The translations under genes and the position numbers were made by a program. Below the pieces are notes generated by a model. That model ran no database searches. It had not been told where the DNA came from and saw only the letters and a list, made by a program, of their open reading frames with translations. Positions 11,324-22,484 of a stretch of DNA of 64,000 bases are shown here, in pieces. Each line of letters begins with the position of its first letter. Position 1 is the stretch's first letter. The DNA comes from Aedes albopictus (taxonomy: Eukaryota > Arthropoda > Insecta > Diptera > Culicidae): NCBI RefSeq assembly GCF_035046485.1, contig NC_085138.1:65898580-65962579 (forward strand). Reading direction: 5' to 3'.

Positions 11324-11880
11324 CCTCCTGTTTCACGCGCTGTTTCCGCTCTTCTCGTAATTTTGCAATATCCAACAGCTCCCAGGCAGAAGTGTCTGGT
11401 ACAGCAAAATCATCATAACTGCCGAAACCGCACAAATTCACAATCGTCGTCATTGCTGCCGTGCCGTTGCCGCCGTAGTCGCTGCTCGGAAGAAGTGAGC
11501 GACCAGTTGAACATTCCGGATCGAAAAATGTGCCAAAGCGAAAAGATTTGTCACAGACATTCGACGGAGGCAGAGGGCTTTGTGGGTGGCCAGCCGGCAG
11601 AATGGAACGTGCTGATATCCTGGTTCCAATCGAATGAGAGAAAAAATGGAGCGCCTTCGACCTGACCCCGCATAACCGAACTACTGGTGGTGGCTTGCAG
11701 TGCGATACGGCGGCGATGGTCCACCACAAAAGAAGGGGGGACAATATCCATCGTTAGAATCATGTTGACCGGGATAGTATTCTTCTCCTGTTGAATGGAT
11801 TGCGAAAGAAAGGAAATTATTTGTGCTTCTTGTGCACTCCATTCGATAGTTGACCGTAAGTGTAGCAGGCACGCGAAAGA
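11324..11880 (-). pseudogene. Unidentified coding-like segment, one frameshift
   Basis: I do not recognise this protein. On the minus strand a frame open from about 11845 reads AQEAQIISFLSQSIQQEKN, then VDHRRRIALQATTSSSVMRG, then FFLSFDWNQDISTFHSAGW, and stops at TGA near 11551. A second frame takes over at about 11570 and reads SFRFGTFFDPECSTG, then NLCGFGSYDDFAVPDTSAW, then KLREERKQRVKQE, running to the MITE at 11321. Both halves have coding-like composition, with charged and aromatic residues in mixture and no low complexity, so one gene with a single frameshift near 11565 (or a short intron) is a reasonable reading. At the left edge, GAG then GTACCT after removal of the MITE would be an acceptable 5' splice site. 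It could be a host exon or a decayed transposon gene. Confidence 0.35.
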
Positions 11881-11894
11881 AGTGATGCTATATA

Positions 11895-13606
11895 CAGGGG
11901 GTGGCCGAAATGTTTGGCATAGGCAACTTTTTTTTCTCTCACAAAAAAGTTCAACATGCTATAACATTGGTACAAATTTGGGCTCAATTGATATATTTCT
12001 GAGACAACTAGTTTTTGAGCTGTCATATCTCGGAGACCAGTGAACCGAATTGAATAAAACTTTGAACATACATTAACAATATACAGGGTGTTAGGTTGCT
12101 GAGTGCAAACTTTTTAAAGGATGATAGAGGACCATAAATGGTGAAAAAAATTGTTTTACGCATATGGTCAAATCTCAACCGTTACGTAGTTATTGAACTT
12201 TCCATGTTTTTGATTATTATTGCCTTAACTGGCTATAACTTTAAACTGGTCAAACTATTCGCAGTTTTTTTACCCTTATTCGAAAGATTATCAAATTTTC
12301 TATCAAATGGCATCTATGAATTGATTGGTTTGGTTAAATAACTAAGTTTTCTAGAGAAAATATCTCAAAATTGTGTGTTTTAATTTATTTTTGTCAATTA
12401 TCTCTGAAACATGCGTAATAAATTAAAATTATTTCTTTAGCAAAGTTGTGGCCCCTGTTTCACTCTACAATTTGTTCTATGATACCAAACTTCTGCCTCT
12501 TATCGTTTTCTTGCAATTTCGGTTTAAATGTGCAGCACAGTGCGCAAAAAAGTGCCTACCTTGACAGCTATAAATTTATGATCTGAAATGCGATATTTAA
12601 ATCTAAATCACAAGAAAACGATAAGAGATAGAAGTTTGATGTCAAAGAACGAATTGTAGAGTAAAACAGGGGTTACAACTTTGCCTAAGAAAGAATTTTA
12701 ATTTATTACACATTTTCCAACGATAATTGGCAAAAACAAATTAAAACACTCTATTTTGAGATATTTGCTCTAGAAAACTTAGTTAATTAACTAAACCAAT
12801 CGATTCAACGATGTCATTTGATAGAAAATTCAATAATCTTTCGAATAAGGGTAAGAAAAGGATAAGGAAGCCATTTTCAAGTTATAGCCAGTTAAGGCAA
12901 TAACAGTCGAAAACATGGGAAGTTCAATGACTGCATAACGGTTGAGATTTGACCATATGCGTATAACAATTTTTATCATCATTTATGGTCCTCTATCACC
13001 CCTTAAAAAGTTTGCACTCATGTATTTTTTAAACGTCGAAAAAAGTTATCATGGATTGACACTTTTTGGATTTTTCTCTAAAAAATCTGAATTTTTACAT
13101 CAATGTAAATAAGTTTTAGTGTTTATATTCAAAGATTTTCCACTTCTGTTCTTAAGATATTTCTAATCATATATATTGAAGCCTTTTGAGTTTAAAGGAA
13201 GAACACATTTAGTAATTTTTGTGTGGTATTGTAAATTTTACTTATTTTCTTCTATATGGCTAAAAAATTCAACCCGTGAGAAAATTCCACATTTTATAAC
13301 GTCGTATTAAATATTAATATATTGTTGATAAACGTTAAAACATTCATTTAATTCGGTTCACAGGTTTCAGAGATATGACAGTTCAAAAACTAGTTGCCTA
13401 AATAATAGTGTTTTACCCAAACGGTTCTAACTTCGCGAAAAATTAATCAATCGAGTCCAAATTCGTACCAATGATGCACATGTAATAGGTTGACAAACAG
13501 TCAAAATTTGCGATTATTTGATGCACTCTATGAAAAGTTACAACATGTTGAATATTTTTGTGAGAGAAAAAAAGTTGCCTATCCCAAACGTTTTGACCAC
13601 CCCCTG
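11895..13606. mobile_element. 1.7-kb TA-flanked foldback element (CAGGGGGTGG ends)
   Basis: The left end CAGGGGGTGGCCGAAATG and the right end ACCACCCCCTG (its approximate reverse complement) are flanked by TA (11893-11894, 13607-13608). Inverted arms of 150-200 bases include GCCTATCCCAAACG and its mirror. CAGGG ends with a TA duplication fit a Tc1/mariner-type non-autonomous element. Its interior holds a second inverted-repeat element (12084-13020). Confidence 0.78.
12084..13020. mobile_element. Inner inverted-repeat element, right tip lost
   Basis: Arms starting GAGTGCAAACTTTTTAA (left, after CAGGGTGTTAGGTTGCT) mirror GTTTGCACTC at 13010-13020 and stay paired for about 250 bases (for example ACCATATGCGTA against TACGCATATGGT). 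The right tip lacks the counterpart of CAGGGTGTTAGG. AT-rich, without a coding frame. Confidence 0.65.
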
Positions 13607-13608
13607 TA

Positions 13609-13980
13609 GGTTTCCATTTATGAGGCCTATTTAGGAAAACCACATGTGTTGGTGCTGCACGTGGAATGCAGCAGAACGTGGAACAATTTTATTAGAAGCG
13701 AAAGCAGCAGAATCGCCTCTTACAGGATATAAAATTGCATCTGGAAGAAACGGGGTACGAGGCATTGGAACAATCATGTCGTATTCAAGAAACAGGAATG
13801 TTCTACAAGAAATTCGACACATTACGGAGAGTCTTCGTATCGCGAGTCCAAAATTAAATGTGTTGTGTGTGAATAATGATTAGTGACATTCCCCTAGCGT
13901 GTCCTTCCCCTAGTACTTAAACATCGGTGACAGCAAGCAACATGAGAAAACTTCCTGGAGGAGAGTATCCATGAAACATT
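13609..13980. other. Unassigned, weakly coding-like
   Basis: A plus-strand frame over about 13690-13855 reads QDIKLHLEETGYEALEQS and FYKKFDTLRRVFVS, which looks a little like a helical DNA-binding (Myb/SANT-like) fold, but an upstream stop interrupts it and I cannot identify it. Confidence 0.2.
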
Positions 13981-14037
13981 ATTATTATTATCTTTTTTAT
14001 CGAGATTTTCAGCCAGGGCTGCTTCATCTACGACCAT
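13981..14037 (-). mobile_element. Retroposon 3' tail fragment with (AAT)n
   Basis: On the minus strand the piece reads AGATGAAGCAGCCCTGGCT, then GAAAATCTCGATAAAAA and an AAT run. It resembles the tails at 14255-14307 and 57305-57362 (GACGAACCAGCCAAGGGCT). Too short for a family name. Confidence 0.45.
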
Positions 14038-14254
14038 GACACATTTTTTAAGAAATTCCAGCTTAGATTTCTGAACAAATCGCTAGCGGAATTACTATAA
14101 AAATTTCATTTATAAAGCAATTTATAAACGAATTCCGAAAGAGTTTTTGAAGAAATATTTTATCAAGTTACTTTTGAAATCTCTGAAAGAATTCCCGCAA
14201 GAATATTTGAAGAAATACAAGCAAAATTTCTGATGAACTCAAAGGAGGATTTTT

Positions 14255-14307
14255 GGTAGACGAACCAGCCAAGGGCTAAAAGTCTCTATAATAAAGACAA
14301 ATCAAGA
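14255..14307 (+). mobile_element. 53-bp retroposon tail with target duplication
   Basis: Reads GACGAACCAGCCAAGGGCT, then AAAAGTCTCTATAATAAAG. It is bracketed by a 15-base direct repeat CAAAGGAGGATTTTT (14240-14254 and 14308-14322). It is an extremely 5'-truncated copy of the tail also seen at 57305-57362. Confidence 0.75.
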
Positions 14308-14372
14308 CAAAGGAGGATTTTTTGAGCAAATTCCTGAAGGAATACCAGAAGAAACTTCAAGGGAAGCTCACT

Positions 14373-14665
14373 TTTTGGTTTTTGATTTTTTAGTAAATAA
14401 CGAAGAAATATTTTCAAAATCGGTTTTCGTATACAGGTAGAGTATGGATCATGGTATCTTCTGATTTTTTTTGTGGTGGAAAATGTTTTTCATTTTTGCG
14501 GAAACCATTTTTGAATAAAATTTCACAAAAAAATGGTTTCTGAAAAAATGGAAAACATTTTCCACCACAAAAAAAATCAGAAGATACCTTGATCCATACT
14601 CTACTTGTGTACGAAAACCGATTTTGAAAATATTGCTTCGTTATTTAATAAAAAATCAAAAACCA
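14373..14665. mobile_element. Near-perfect hairpin MITE
   Basis: Arms of about 115 bases beginning TTGGTTTTTGATTTTTTA and its mirror at 14665, including GTAGAGTATGGATCA on both sides, are almost identical. A transcript through it would form a long hairpin. The target duplication is not clear. Confidence 0.75.
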
Positions 14666-14751
14666 AATAAATTAAGAAATGCTTCCAGTTTCGCAGCTTA
14701 CAAATCTCAAAACGAACTAAAGCAGCACATGGGATGTTCTTATTTTAGGCT

Positions 14752-14908
14752 TAGGGAGTATCCACAAATGATGTAGCTTTTTTGACCAATTTTTAACACC
14801 CCTCTCCCATCGTAGCCGATTTTCCCATTTACTCAACACATGGTTCGCAGTATTACCAGACTCTCCCTCCTCTCCCCTGAAAGCTAAGTCATTTATGGAC
14901 GGTCCCAT
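14752..14908. mobile_element. Degenerate Harbinger-like MITE
   Basis: Left GGGAGTATCCACAAATGATG and right TCATTTATGGACGGTCCC form a degraded inverted repeat like the GGGCCGTCCATA family. C-rich and CTCCC-rich interior as in its relatives. Boundaries are approximate. Confidence 0.6.
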
Positions 14909-17602
14909 ATTACAAGGGAGCAAGAACAAAATAAAAATTAAACTTTTGTTAGAAATTCACTTCTTTAGATTCGTGCATTTGCATTCTGATGTAATGTTGT
15001 AAAAAACATACAGGAATATCCAACGGAATACTCGAAAAATCTCTTTGATCTCCGTAGGAATCTCTAGAGATTATCTTGAAGGAATCCCTTGAGAAATTTC
15101 CAAGATGGAGAGTTTCTGAAGATATCGCTTGGGGAATATTTGAATTTCGGAAGGAATTCCGTGAGTAACTTCTGAAGGAATCCATGAATGATTTCCGGAA
15201 AGAATTCCAGAAGGAATCTGTTAAGAAATCCAGTATTTTGTTTTACAAAAACTAATTATCGGTATTCTAAGTGGATTTTTGAAGAAGTTTTTGAAAGACT
15301 TTCTAGAGAAATTAGTGAAATTACCCTTCAAACCCTTGGACGAATTTCTGAAAAAAAATCTTGAAGATATTATTGAAAGGAATTAGGGATTTCTGATCTT
15401 CTGCAAGAATCCCTGCAGTTCATACAAAGTTTTTTTTTAGAAAAATACTTGAAAAAAAAACTGGCTGAATCTCTATAGGATGTTTTTAAGGCATCTGAGA
15501 TATCTTTTGAGAAATTTATATATCTGGAGCAATACATACAAGATTTACTTAAAGAATTCTTGGCTGCATTTTTGAAGGAACAGTGGAAATTACCTGCAAG
15601 TTAACCATGCAATAATTTCAGAAGCAATCCATGGAAAATTTTCTGGAGGAATTCTTGGAGATATAAGAGAAAACTCTAGATTCTGGACTACTGGAGTTAT
15701 CCCTGGATGAACTTGCAAAGGAATTCTCAAACGATTTTGTATAATAATCTCCGGATGGATTTCCTAAGAATTTTTGTTGAAGGAAATCAAAGAGAAATGT
15801 ATGAAGCAGTCCCTGGGGAAAGTTCTATAAGAATTCCTATAGGTTGTTTTTGAGGAATCCGTTGAAGATTTTTCAAATGAATCACAGGAGAGATTTCAGA
15901 ACGAATTCATGGAGAAATTACAGAGGAAATCTATGAATAGCTGAGCGAGGAAACCCTTGAATGAATTGATGTAGGATCTTTAAGAGAAATAATTGGAGGA
16001 ATTTCCAAAACAATAGCTCGAATATTTTCCGAAGGAGTTCTTTTTTTTTGAAAAACATTCCAGAGGTAAAAATCCCTGGGAAGAGTTCTTAAGGAATCCA
16101 TACTTCTGACGAGATGTAGCCTCTTAGAATAAATTGCTCCATGGTGAATATTCTGAATATTTGATTTTTTTTTTGTAAAACTGTAGGGAAAATTCTAGAG
16201 AAATCACTTGTAAAATTTCTTAAAGAAACACTTGAGGAATTTCTAAGAAAAATATATTCTTGCATCATTTTTTGAAACCATCCGTAGAGTAATGCTAGGA
16301 GAGTCCTGGAGGATTTTTTTTTTGCAAAAAAAAACAATTTCTCAAAGAACTTGTGAATTTCTCAAAGAAATGGTGAACAAATTCATGAAAGATTTACTGA
16401 TACAGTTCATACATTGAAAAAAAAAAAAGGCTTCTTAGTGTAACTTCCGAAGCAATCTGTGGAAATATTCCTAAAAGAATTCATTGAAAAGGAATGCTTG
16501 GACAATCTTCAAAGTAAATCTTTGGAGGAATTTCTTAATTCACTTTAAAAGAAGTTTTCCGAATATTTTATATAAGAATTAGTGCATGAATTTCTAAATA
16601 TTTTTTGGGTTTATTTATTTAACACACCTGGAGGAATTTCTGAACTTATCCATAAAGGATTTTCTGAGAGAATACCTGAAAAAAGTTAAGCTAACGAAGA
16701 AATCACTGGAGAAATTCTGAAAAATATAGAGGAGCTCCTAAAGAAATGCATGAAAGATTTTGTGAATTTTTGGTGGAATCCTTAGAGAATGAGAAAGGCT
16801 CTAAATTTTTTCCATAAAATGAATGAATGAATGAAGACAATTTTTGAACCAATTGTTGAAGGATGTTTTGAAATAACCCGTGAAGAAATTATTCTCGACA
16901 TCTCTGGTGGATTTTTTGAAAAATAATCCAAAAGAGACCAAGCAGGCATTTTCAGCGGATGTTTTTTAAACATTTCCCTCAAAAACTTGGAAGAATTTCT
17001 GCAGAAATCTCTGAAGAACATTTTAAAGGATTCTCACTAAATAAATATCCACAAGAATGTCTGAAGGAAACCCTGGCCGAATTTCAAGATTTTCTAAGAG
17101 AACTTTTTTTTTATTTTCTGAAAGAATCCCTAGTGACATTTTCGAATGAATTTCTATCAGTCGATAGAAAAAAGCCCAAATAAATCCTTGATGATGTTTT
17201 TTTTTTGGAAAAAATCCATAAAGTCCTGGAAGTTTTGAAAAAAATGGTTGGCGAAATTTCCAAAGAATAAATTGGATGAATTTGAGAAAGAATTTTTTAT
17301 AAGGATTTCTGAAAATTCCTCTGAAGAACTCTTGAGGGAATCCCTGTGGGATTCTCCAAATGAATCACTAGGAAAATTCTTGGAGAACTTCCAAAAGCAA
17401 CGTTGGATTAAAAAACTCTGGGTAAATGCTGAAGGAAATTCTTTATGGGAATTTTCTGAAAGAATCCCTTGGAGAAATTTTCGGAGGAATGTTTGGAAGA
17501 TTTCAGAAAAAGAAGAATTTTTAGGAATTTTCTCAATGAATGTTTGGAGAAAATTCTTAAAATACGTCAAAGAGAATTTATGCAGGAAGCAGCATGCCTT
17601 AA

Positions 17603-17790
17603 GGCGTCGAGTTTGGTTATTATGAAAGCACGGGAAGTTCATGTTTTGATTTTAGTGCTTCAATTCATTAGCTCTAGGATGACGCAGATAGAAATTCCTA
17701 TCTGCGTCATCCTAGAGATAATGATTTGTTGCACTAAAATTAAAACATGAACTTCCCGTGCTTTAATAGTAAATAATCTTCGACTCCTAT
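17603..17790. mobile_element. Hairpin MITE at the end of the repeat field
   Basis: Arms with GAAAGCACGGGAAGTTCATG and its mirror, meeting at GCAGATAG-AAATTC-CTATCTGC. Arms of about 85 bases with few mismatches. No coding capacity. Confidence 0.78.
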
Positions 17791-18288
17791 TCGGCAAAAC
17801 ATAATGGCTAACAACTGAACAACACATTATTTCAGCTGCTGTTCAGAAAAAAACACGGGTTTTTCATTCTGTATTTTGAGTCGAAGTATGATGAAATCAA
17901 AGCGCTTACATGACTTTCGAAGAACACATTATACAGATACATGTGCTCAATTGTACATAAACTGAACAAGAAGCAGAAAAAGGTCTTGCTAAACTATTTT
18001 GTAGAGGAATTACTGTAAGTTGAACAGAAAACTTATTAAACTTTTAAAAAGTGTTTAAAATTATCATTGTTGATACCGATACGAAAAGTTGAACATTGGT
18101 TACTTTTTCAATTGAAAAATCATTTGTACAGTAATATGTAATAATTTTAGTTCAGCTATCATTACTATTATAAAGCAACAATTCAGCATGCATGCTTGTT
18201 TGTGGAATGCGATTGTAAGTTGGGGTTACAAGACAATATCGAATAATGACTAAAGTTATTTTTCGTACATTTATAATGACGCTAGAAA
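17791..18288. other. AT-rich spacer, nothing recognised
   Basis: No supported gene, inverted repeat or RNA feature. Confidence 0.55.
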
Positions 18289-18533
18289 TCTATGTATATA
18301 AAAATGAATTTCTGTCTGTCTGTCTGAGCGTTATGGATTCGAAAACTACTGGACCGATCGGTGTGAAATTTTGTATGTGGGTATTTTTGGGGCCGGGAAT
18401 GTTTCTTAGCTTGGTGTGAGGCCTCTCCGGTTTCTGAAACAGGGCGCTCCCGACTTCGCGGGTGACGTCCCTATAGAGCTGAAGGTAAAAAAACACAGCA
18501 GGCAGACAGTACGACGTTTGCCGGGACAGCTAG
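18289..18533 (+). mobile_element. Non-autonomous Helitron, 245 bp
   Basis: Begins TCTATGTATATAAAAATG with TTTCTGTCTGTCTGTCTG close by, contains GATTCGAAAACTACTGGACC, and ends GTTTGCCGGGACAGCTAG followed by T. TC at the 5' end, CTAG at the 3' end next to T, no terminal inverted repeats and no target duplication fit the Helitron pattern. No Rep/helicase coding capacity. Confidence 0.8.
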
Positions 18534-19069
18534 TATAAAATAAAAAAAAGTATAGGCAATCTTCTTATTTTTTTATTGGAGAGTGCAAGTGAAAATATAA
18601 TTATGACTCTTTTCTTGTGGATAGATGAATGAAAGTAATTTGGAATACCCACATGGACAACTGACGTGTATTTAGGAGGGCGATGGAGGTATTTTAAATA
18701 CCGTGAATGAGACTTTTTCAACTTTTCTAAATAAAATATGAGTGCGTAAAAATCATGATTTTTTTTATAATTGGCAAGGATTAAGAAAAAATCAATACTC
18801 ACAAGAACATTTTTCTTGGTGGAAAAGGGTAAATTTCACAAAACATAGTGGAAGCGTAAACTTTTGCATGATCGCAAAAAAAATAAAAAAAGGGAATGGA
18901 TTCTTATACAGTTTAGGAAGGCAATAACAAACTTTTTAACATCTTTATATATGTCAATTTCTTGGTTTTGCTTTGCCTGACCAAGTCATGTGGGAAATTA
19001 CACTGTTGAAAATGTTTTGACATCCATGTGCACTACAGAACATGTGTTCGATGAACATATTGAGATTTG
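18534..19069. other. AT-rich spacer, nothing recognised
   Basis: Poly-A and poly-T rich; no supported feature. Confidence 0.55.
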
Positions 19070-19170
19070 AATCATGAAAAGAAATCCTCGTACTTCGGTG
19101 AGACTCGATCTCACGACTCCCAATTCACTAGACGTGCGCTTCTATTCCTTCAAGCTACGGAGTTACTCGA
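19070..19170 (-). mobile_element. tRNA-derived SINE-like fragment
   Basis: On the minus strand TAGCTTGAAGG resembles an RNA polymerase III A box and GAGATCGAGTCTC, about 45 bases later, a degraded B box. The spacing fits a tRNA-like head. A related B-box piece lies at 48185-48246 (shared GTCTAG-GAAT-GGAGTCGTG). It is not a functional tRNA gene, because the arms do not pair cleanly. Confidence 0.45.
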
Positions 19171-19277
19171 CTATCTCTCAGGTTCACCATTGCTTTCCGT
19201 ATGCAGCCCAAGTGAGCTAGATTACTTGAAGCTCTACGAGGTAATGGTTACAACGAAGTTCGAACGAAAGATCTCGC

Positions 19278-21445
19278 CACGGTGCTTCATTTACCGTTAT
19301 AATAAAATAAAAATGACCATCAAAACCTTAAACGCCATTCTTTTTCTTTATCATTCCTACACCTCTGGACAAATTTTTAAAAAAATCGTTAGACGAAATT
19401 TTGAGTTACGCCCTTTTAAAGGGCCTAACCCCTAAAAAATCAGGGTTTCTATAGAAAAACATCATATTTCATAACGGAAGCATGCTTCTGCCAACAAAAT
19501 TTGAAACGCCATTCTCTTTCTTTATCATTCCTACACCTCTGGATAAATTTTTAAATTAATCGTTAGACGAATTTTTGAGTTATGCCCTTTTAAAGGGCCT
19601 AACCCCTACAAAATCAGGGTTTCTATAGAAAAATATCAAATTTCATAACGGAAGCATGCTTCTGCCAACAAAATTTGAAACGCCACTCCCTTCCTTTATC
19701 ATTCCTACACCTCTGGAAAAAATTTTGAAATAATCGTTAGGCGAAATTTTGAGTTATGCCCTTTTAAAGGGCCTAACCCCTAAAAAATCAGGGTTTCTAT
19801 AGAAAAACATCATATTTCATAACGGAAGCATGCTTCTGCCAACAAAATTTGAAACGCCATTCTCTTTCTTTATCATTCCTATACCTCTGGATAAATTTTT
19901 AAATTAATCGTTAGACGAAATTTTGAGTTATGCCCTTTTAAAGGGCCTAACCCCTACAAAATCAGGGTTTCTATAGAAAAATCATCATATTTCATAACAA
20001 AAGCATGCCTTGAAGTCCCAAGTAATAAAACGTATCATTAAATAATGCTACAATTTGATACTATGCGCGAGTATTGGCTATTTGTATTGATGTTTGTATA
20101 AAAATTGGCCATTACGCAAATATAAGGGAAGTATTTTCAAACATGTAGGAAGCAATCATTTTTGTATCAATTGCCCTATGAGTGGGACGTAAGTTTTTTA
20201 TATTGCTTTTTTAAAGACAAAACAAGCAATGACATGCGCCTTTGTTATTCGTTAGTTTTATTGATGAATGCCGTTTTCAATTAATAAGCATACAAAAATA
20301 AGGATTGAGATGAGCAATTGTAATGATAGTTCTATATTTAACTGCTAAACTACGTTACCGAAGAATAAACATGATTAAATGAAAATAAGTTTTATAATAA
20401 TTCTACTATAAGTACTTATGATCTTAAAATGGGCGTAACTGGAGAATTTGACCAACATTATTTTTGAAATTCAGTTTATGGGTGTGCAATAACTATATAA
20501 GTGAAAAAGTAAATGAACTGTCGTTTATGTTTTTCATTGTATATTGTTCTGGCTATAATAGTAAATGTAGCCAACAACGTCCGTATCCTACAAGTTAAAG
20601 AATACTTCCCTTATACTGGCGTTATGGCTAATTTTTATACAAAATGCAGACAATATTAGTGCAAAGTATCAAATTGTAGCATTGTTTATGATACTTTTTA
20701 TTATTTGGGACTTTGAAGCATGCTTCTGTTATGAAATATGATGGTATTCTATAGAAACCCCTATTTTTTAAGGGGTAAGGCCCTTTAAAAGGGCGTAACT
20801 CAAAATTTCGCCTAACAATTATTTTAAGAATTTATCCAGAGGTGTAGGAATGATAAAGAAAGGGAATGGCGTTTCAAATTTTGTTGGCAGAAGCATGCTT
20901 CCGTTATGAAATATGATATTTTTGTATAGAAACCCTGTTTTTTAGGGGTTAGGCCCTTTAAAAGGGCGTAACTCAAAATTTTGTCTAACGATTATTTCAA
21001 AAATTTATCCAGAGGTGTAGGAATGATAAAGAAAGAGAATGGCGTTTCAAATTTTTTTTGGCAGAAGCATGCTTCCGTTATGAAATATGATGTTTTTCTA
21101 TAGAAACACTGATTTTTAGGGGTTAGGCCCTTTAAAAGGGCGTAACTCAAAATTTCGTCTAACGATTATTTTAAAAAAATATCCAGAGGTATAGGAATGA
21201 TAAAGAAAGAGAATGGCGTTTCAAATTTTGTTGGCAGAAGCATGCTTCCGTTATGAAATATGATGTTTTTCTATAGAAACCCTGATTTTTAGGGGTTAGG
21301 CCCTTTAAAAGGGCGTAACTCAAAATTTCGTTTAACGATTTTTTTAAAAATTTGTCCAGAGGTGTAGGAATGATAAAGAAAGAGAATGGCGTTTCAGGTT
21401 TTGATGGTATATTTTTTTGATAATAACGGTAAATGAAGCACCGTG
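19278..21445. mobile_element. FB-like foldback element made of ~174-bp tandem units
   Basis: Outer ends GCCACGGTGCTTCATTTACC (from 19276) and their mirror (to 21447). The left arm holds four direct copies of a unit (CATAACGGAAGCATGCTTC at 19470, 19644, 19818 and, with changes, about 19993). The right arm holds the same unit inverted (CCGTTATGAAATATGAT at about 20899, 21072 and 21247, plus a variant at 20718). Units include TTTAAAGGGCCTAACCCC. Tandem repeats inside long inverted arms are the hallmark of Drosophila FB-type foldback elements. No transposase is present; the loop is another inverted-repeat element (20028-20714). Confidence 0.82.
20028..20714. mobile_element. Inverted-repeat element forming the loop of the foldback
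   Basis: Ends CCCAAGTAATAAAA and TTTTTATTATTTGGG. Arms of about 125 bases share AAGGGAAGTATT and its mirror, and CTACAATTTGATACT with its mirror. The CCCAAGTAA tip resembles the MITE at 6205-6382. The flanks are themselves mirror-image (CTTGAAGT / ACTTTGAAG), so the target duplication is unreadable. Confidence 0.6.
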
Positions 21446-21514
21446 GCAGTGTTTTGTCACGCATCGTTAAAAGTTTCATAAAACTTCCACATATTGTTCC
21501 GATTCAACCTAGCG

Positions 21515-21768
21515 CTTCAGCAATCACACTCTAATTCGTCGAACCTGTCACCACGTTGACGTTGCTGGGTGATAGCTATCACCTCGGGAACTGTTTCAAC
21601 TAGAATCTCCCATAAACTGTTAAAGCCGTATACGTTGGCATCTTCTTTCCTCTCGTCTAGTCGTGGTTCATGATACGGAAAACATGGGAAATTGGGAAAC
21701 CACTGTCCCAAAATGCGTTGTTGGAAAGAACCGACCCCAGGGGCAGGAGAAACCAATTTTGTCATATA
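21515..21768 (-). CDS. Unidentified small ORF or 3' exon
   Basis: I do not recognise the product. The minus-strand frame of 82 residues reads QWFPNFPCFPYHEPRLDERK, then GFNSLWEILVETVPEVIAIT, and ends RFDELECDC before a TGA at 21517. Composition looks like real protein, neither low-complexity nor repeat-derived. Immediately upstream, AAACTTTAG/GATATATG could serve as a weak splice acceptor, so this may be the last exon of a host gene whose other exons lie outside or are lost, or a small decayed gene. Nothing in the neighbourhood supports a function. Confidence 0.25.
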
Positions 21769-22484
21769 TCCTAAAGTTTGTCAGTTTTTGAAGCGCTATC
21801 GTTTATGACTTTCCGTCCCCCAAATTCGTTTCCGTTCTTCCGTCCGACCGGCGTTCGTTCGTTCGTTGCTGTTAGACAGCTGGTCGTCTGTTCGGGCCAA
21901 AATGATGAAAGACCTTTACTGCTGTGCGGACTGCGGAGCTTGGGCTGTTTCTCGTTCGCATTGGACGGGCGGTACTATAGAATCAGCTCACTCACTGCTT
22001 TCCGCTCGTGGATGCAAACCTAGGAAAAGTTTGATCGACTGTGTGTGTGTGTGTGTGTGTGTGAGTTGGATTAAGTAATTTCACCGGAACTTTGTGACAG
22101 TGACGCCCATCATTGGTCACGGACAGGCAAGGGTCGGAAACTCATATTAAATAATGGTTCCGATATTAAATTAGGCTCCCCGAGGTCAGGTGACATAAAA
22201 GGATCAAGCAAATGAACTGCTTTCTTGGAGTAGGTGCCGGGCCCTCTTTCTGCTGTGTCTACTTATGGACGATTATTTGAGGTTAATTATTAACAATATG
22301 TTCTATGGATTTAGAGCAATTACAGTTGCTCATTGAAAAGTTTCTGATACATTCCCTTTACAAGTTATCATCGCATATCTATCGTCATATTGCGTTACAC
22401 TTCGCTACCAACATACTCTTTCGCATCATCCAAATGTCGTTACTTTTTTCAGACTATTTCGCTAAATTGGAACTCATCCCGCGA
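21769..22484. other. No gene recognised; (TG)n microsatellite
   Basis: A GT dinucleotide run lies at about 22040-22062, and GTTCGTTCGTTCG at about 21853. The rest has no supported feature. Confidence 0.5.

Larger units (their letters stand above)
14100..17600. repeat. Degenerate short-unit repeat field (GAATTTCTGAAGAA type)
   Basis: About 3.5 kb made of irregular variants of GGAATTCCTGAAGGAAT-type units, nearly all in the A-rich orientation, with periods near 12, 24 and 30 bases. Long open frames within it (for example 17157-17642 on minus) are products of the periodicity, not genes. The same motif fills 30480-35270, 46070-51200, 58795-59175 and 60010-61135. It carries three insertions listed separately. 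Confidence 0.8.

Noticed and set aside
19067..19435. 122-residue plus-strand frame
   Set aside because: It spans a tRNA-like SINE fragment and the left end of the foldback element, two unrelated sequences.
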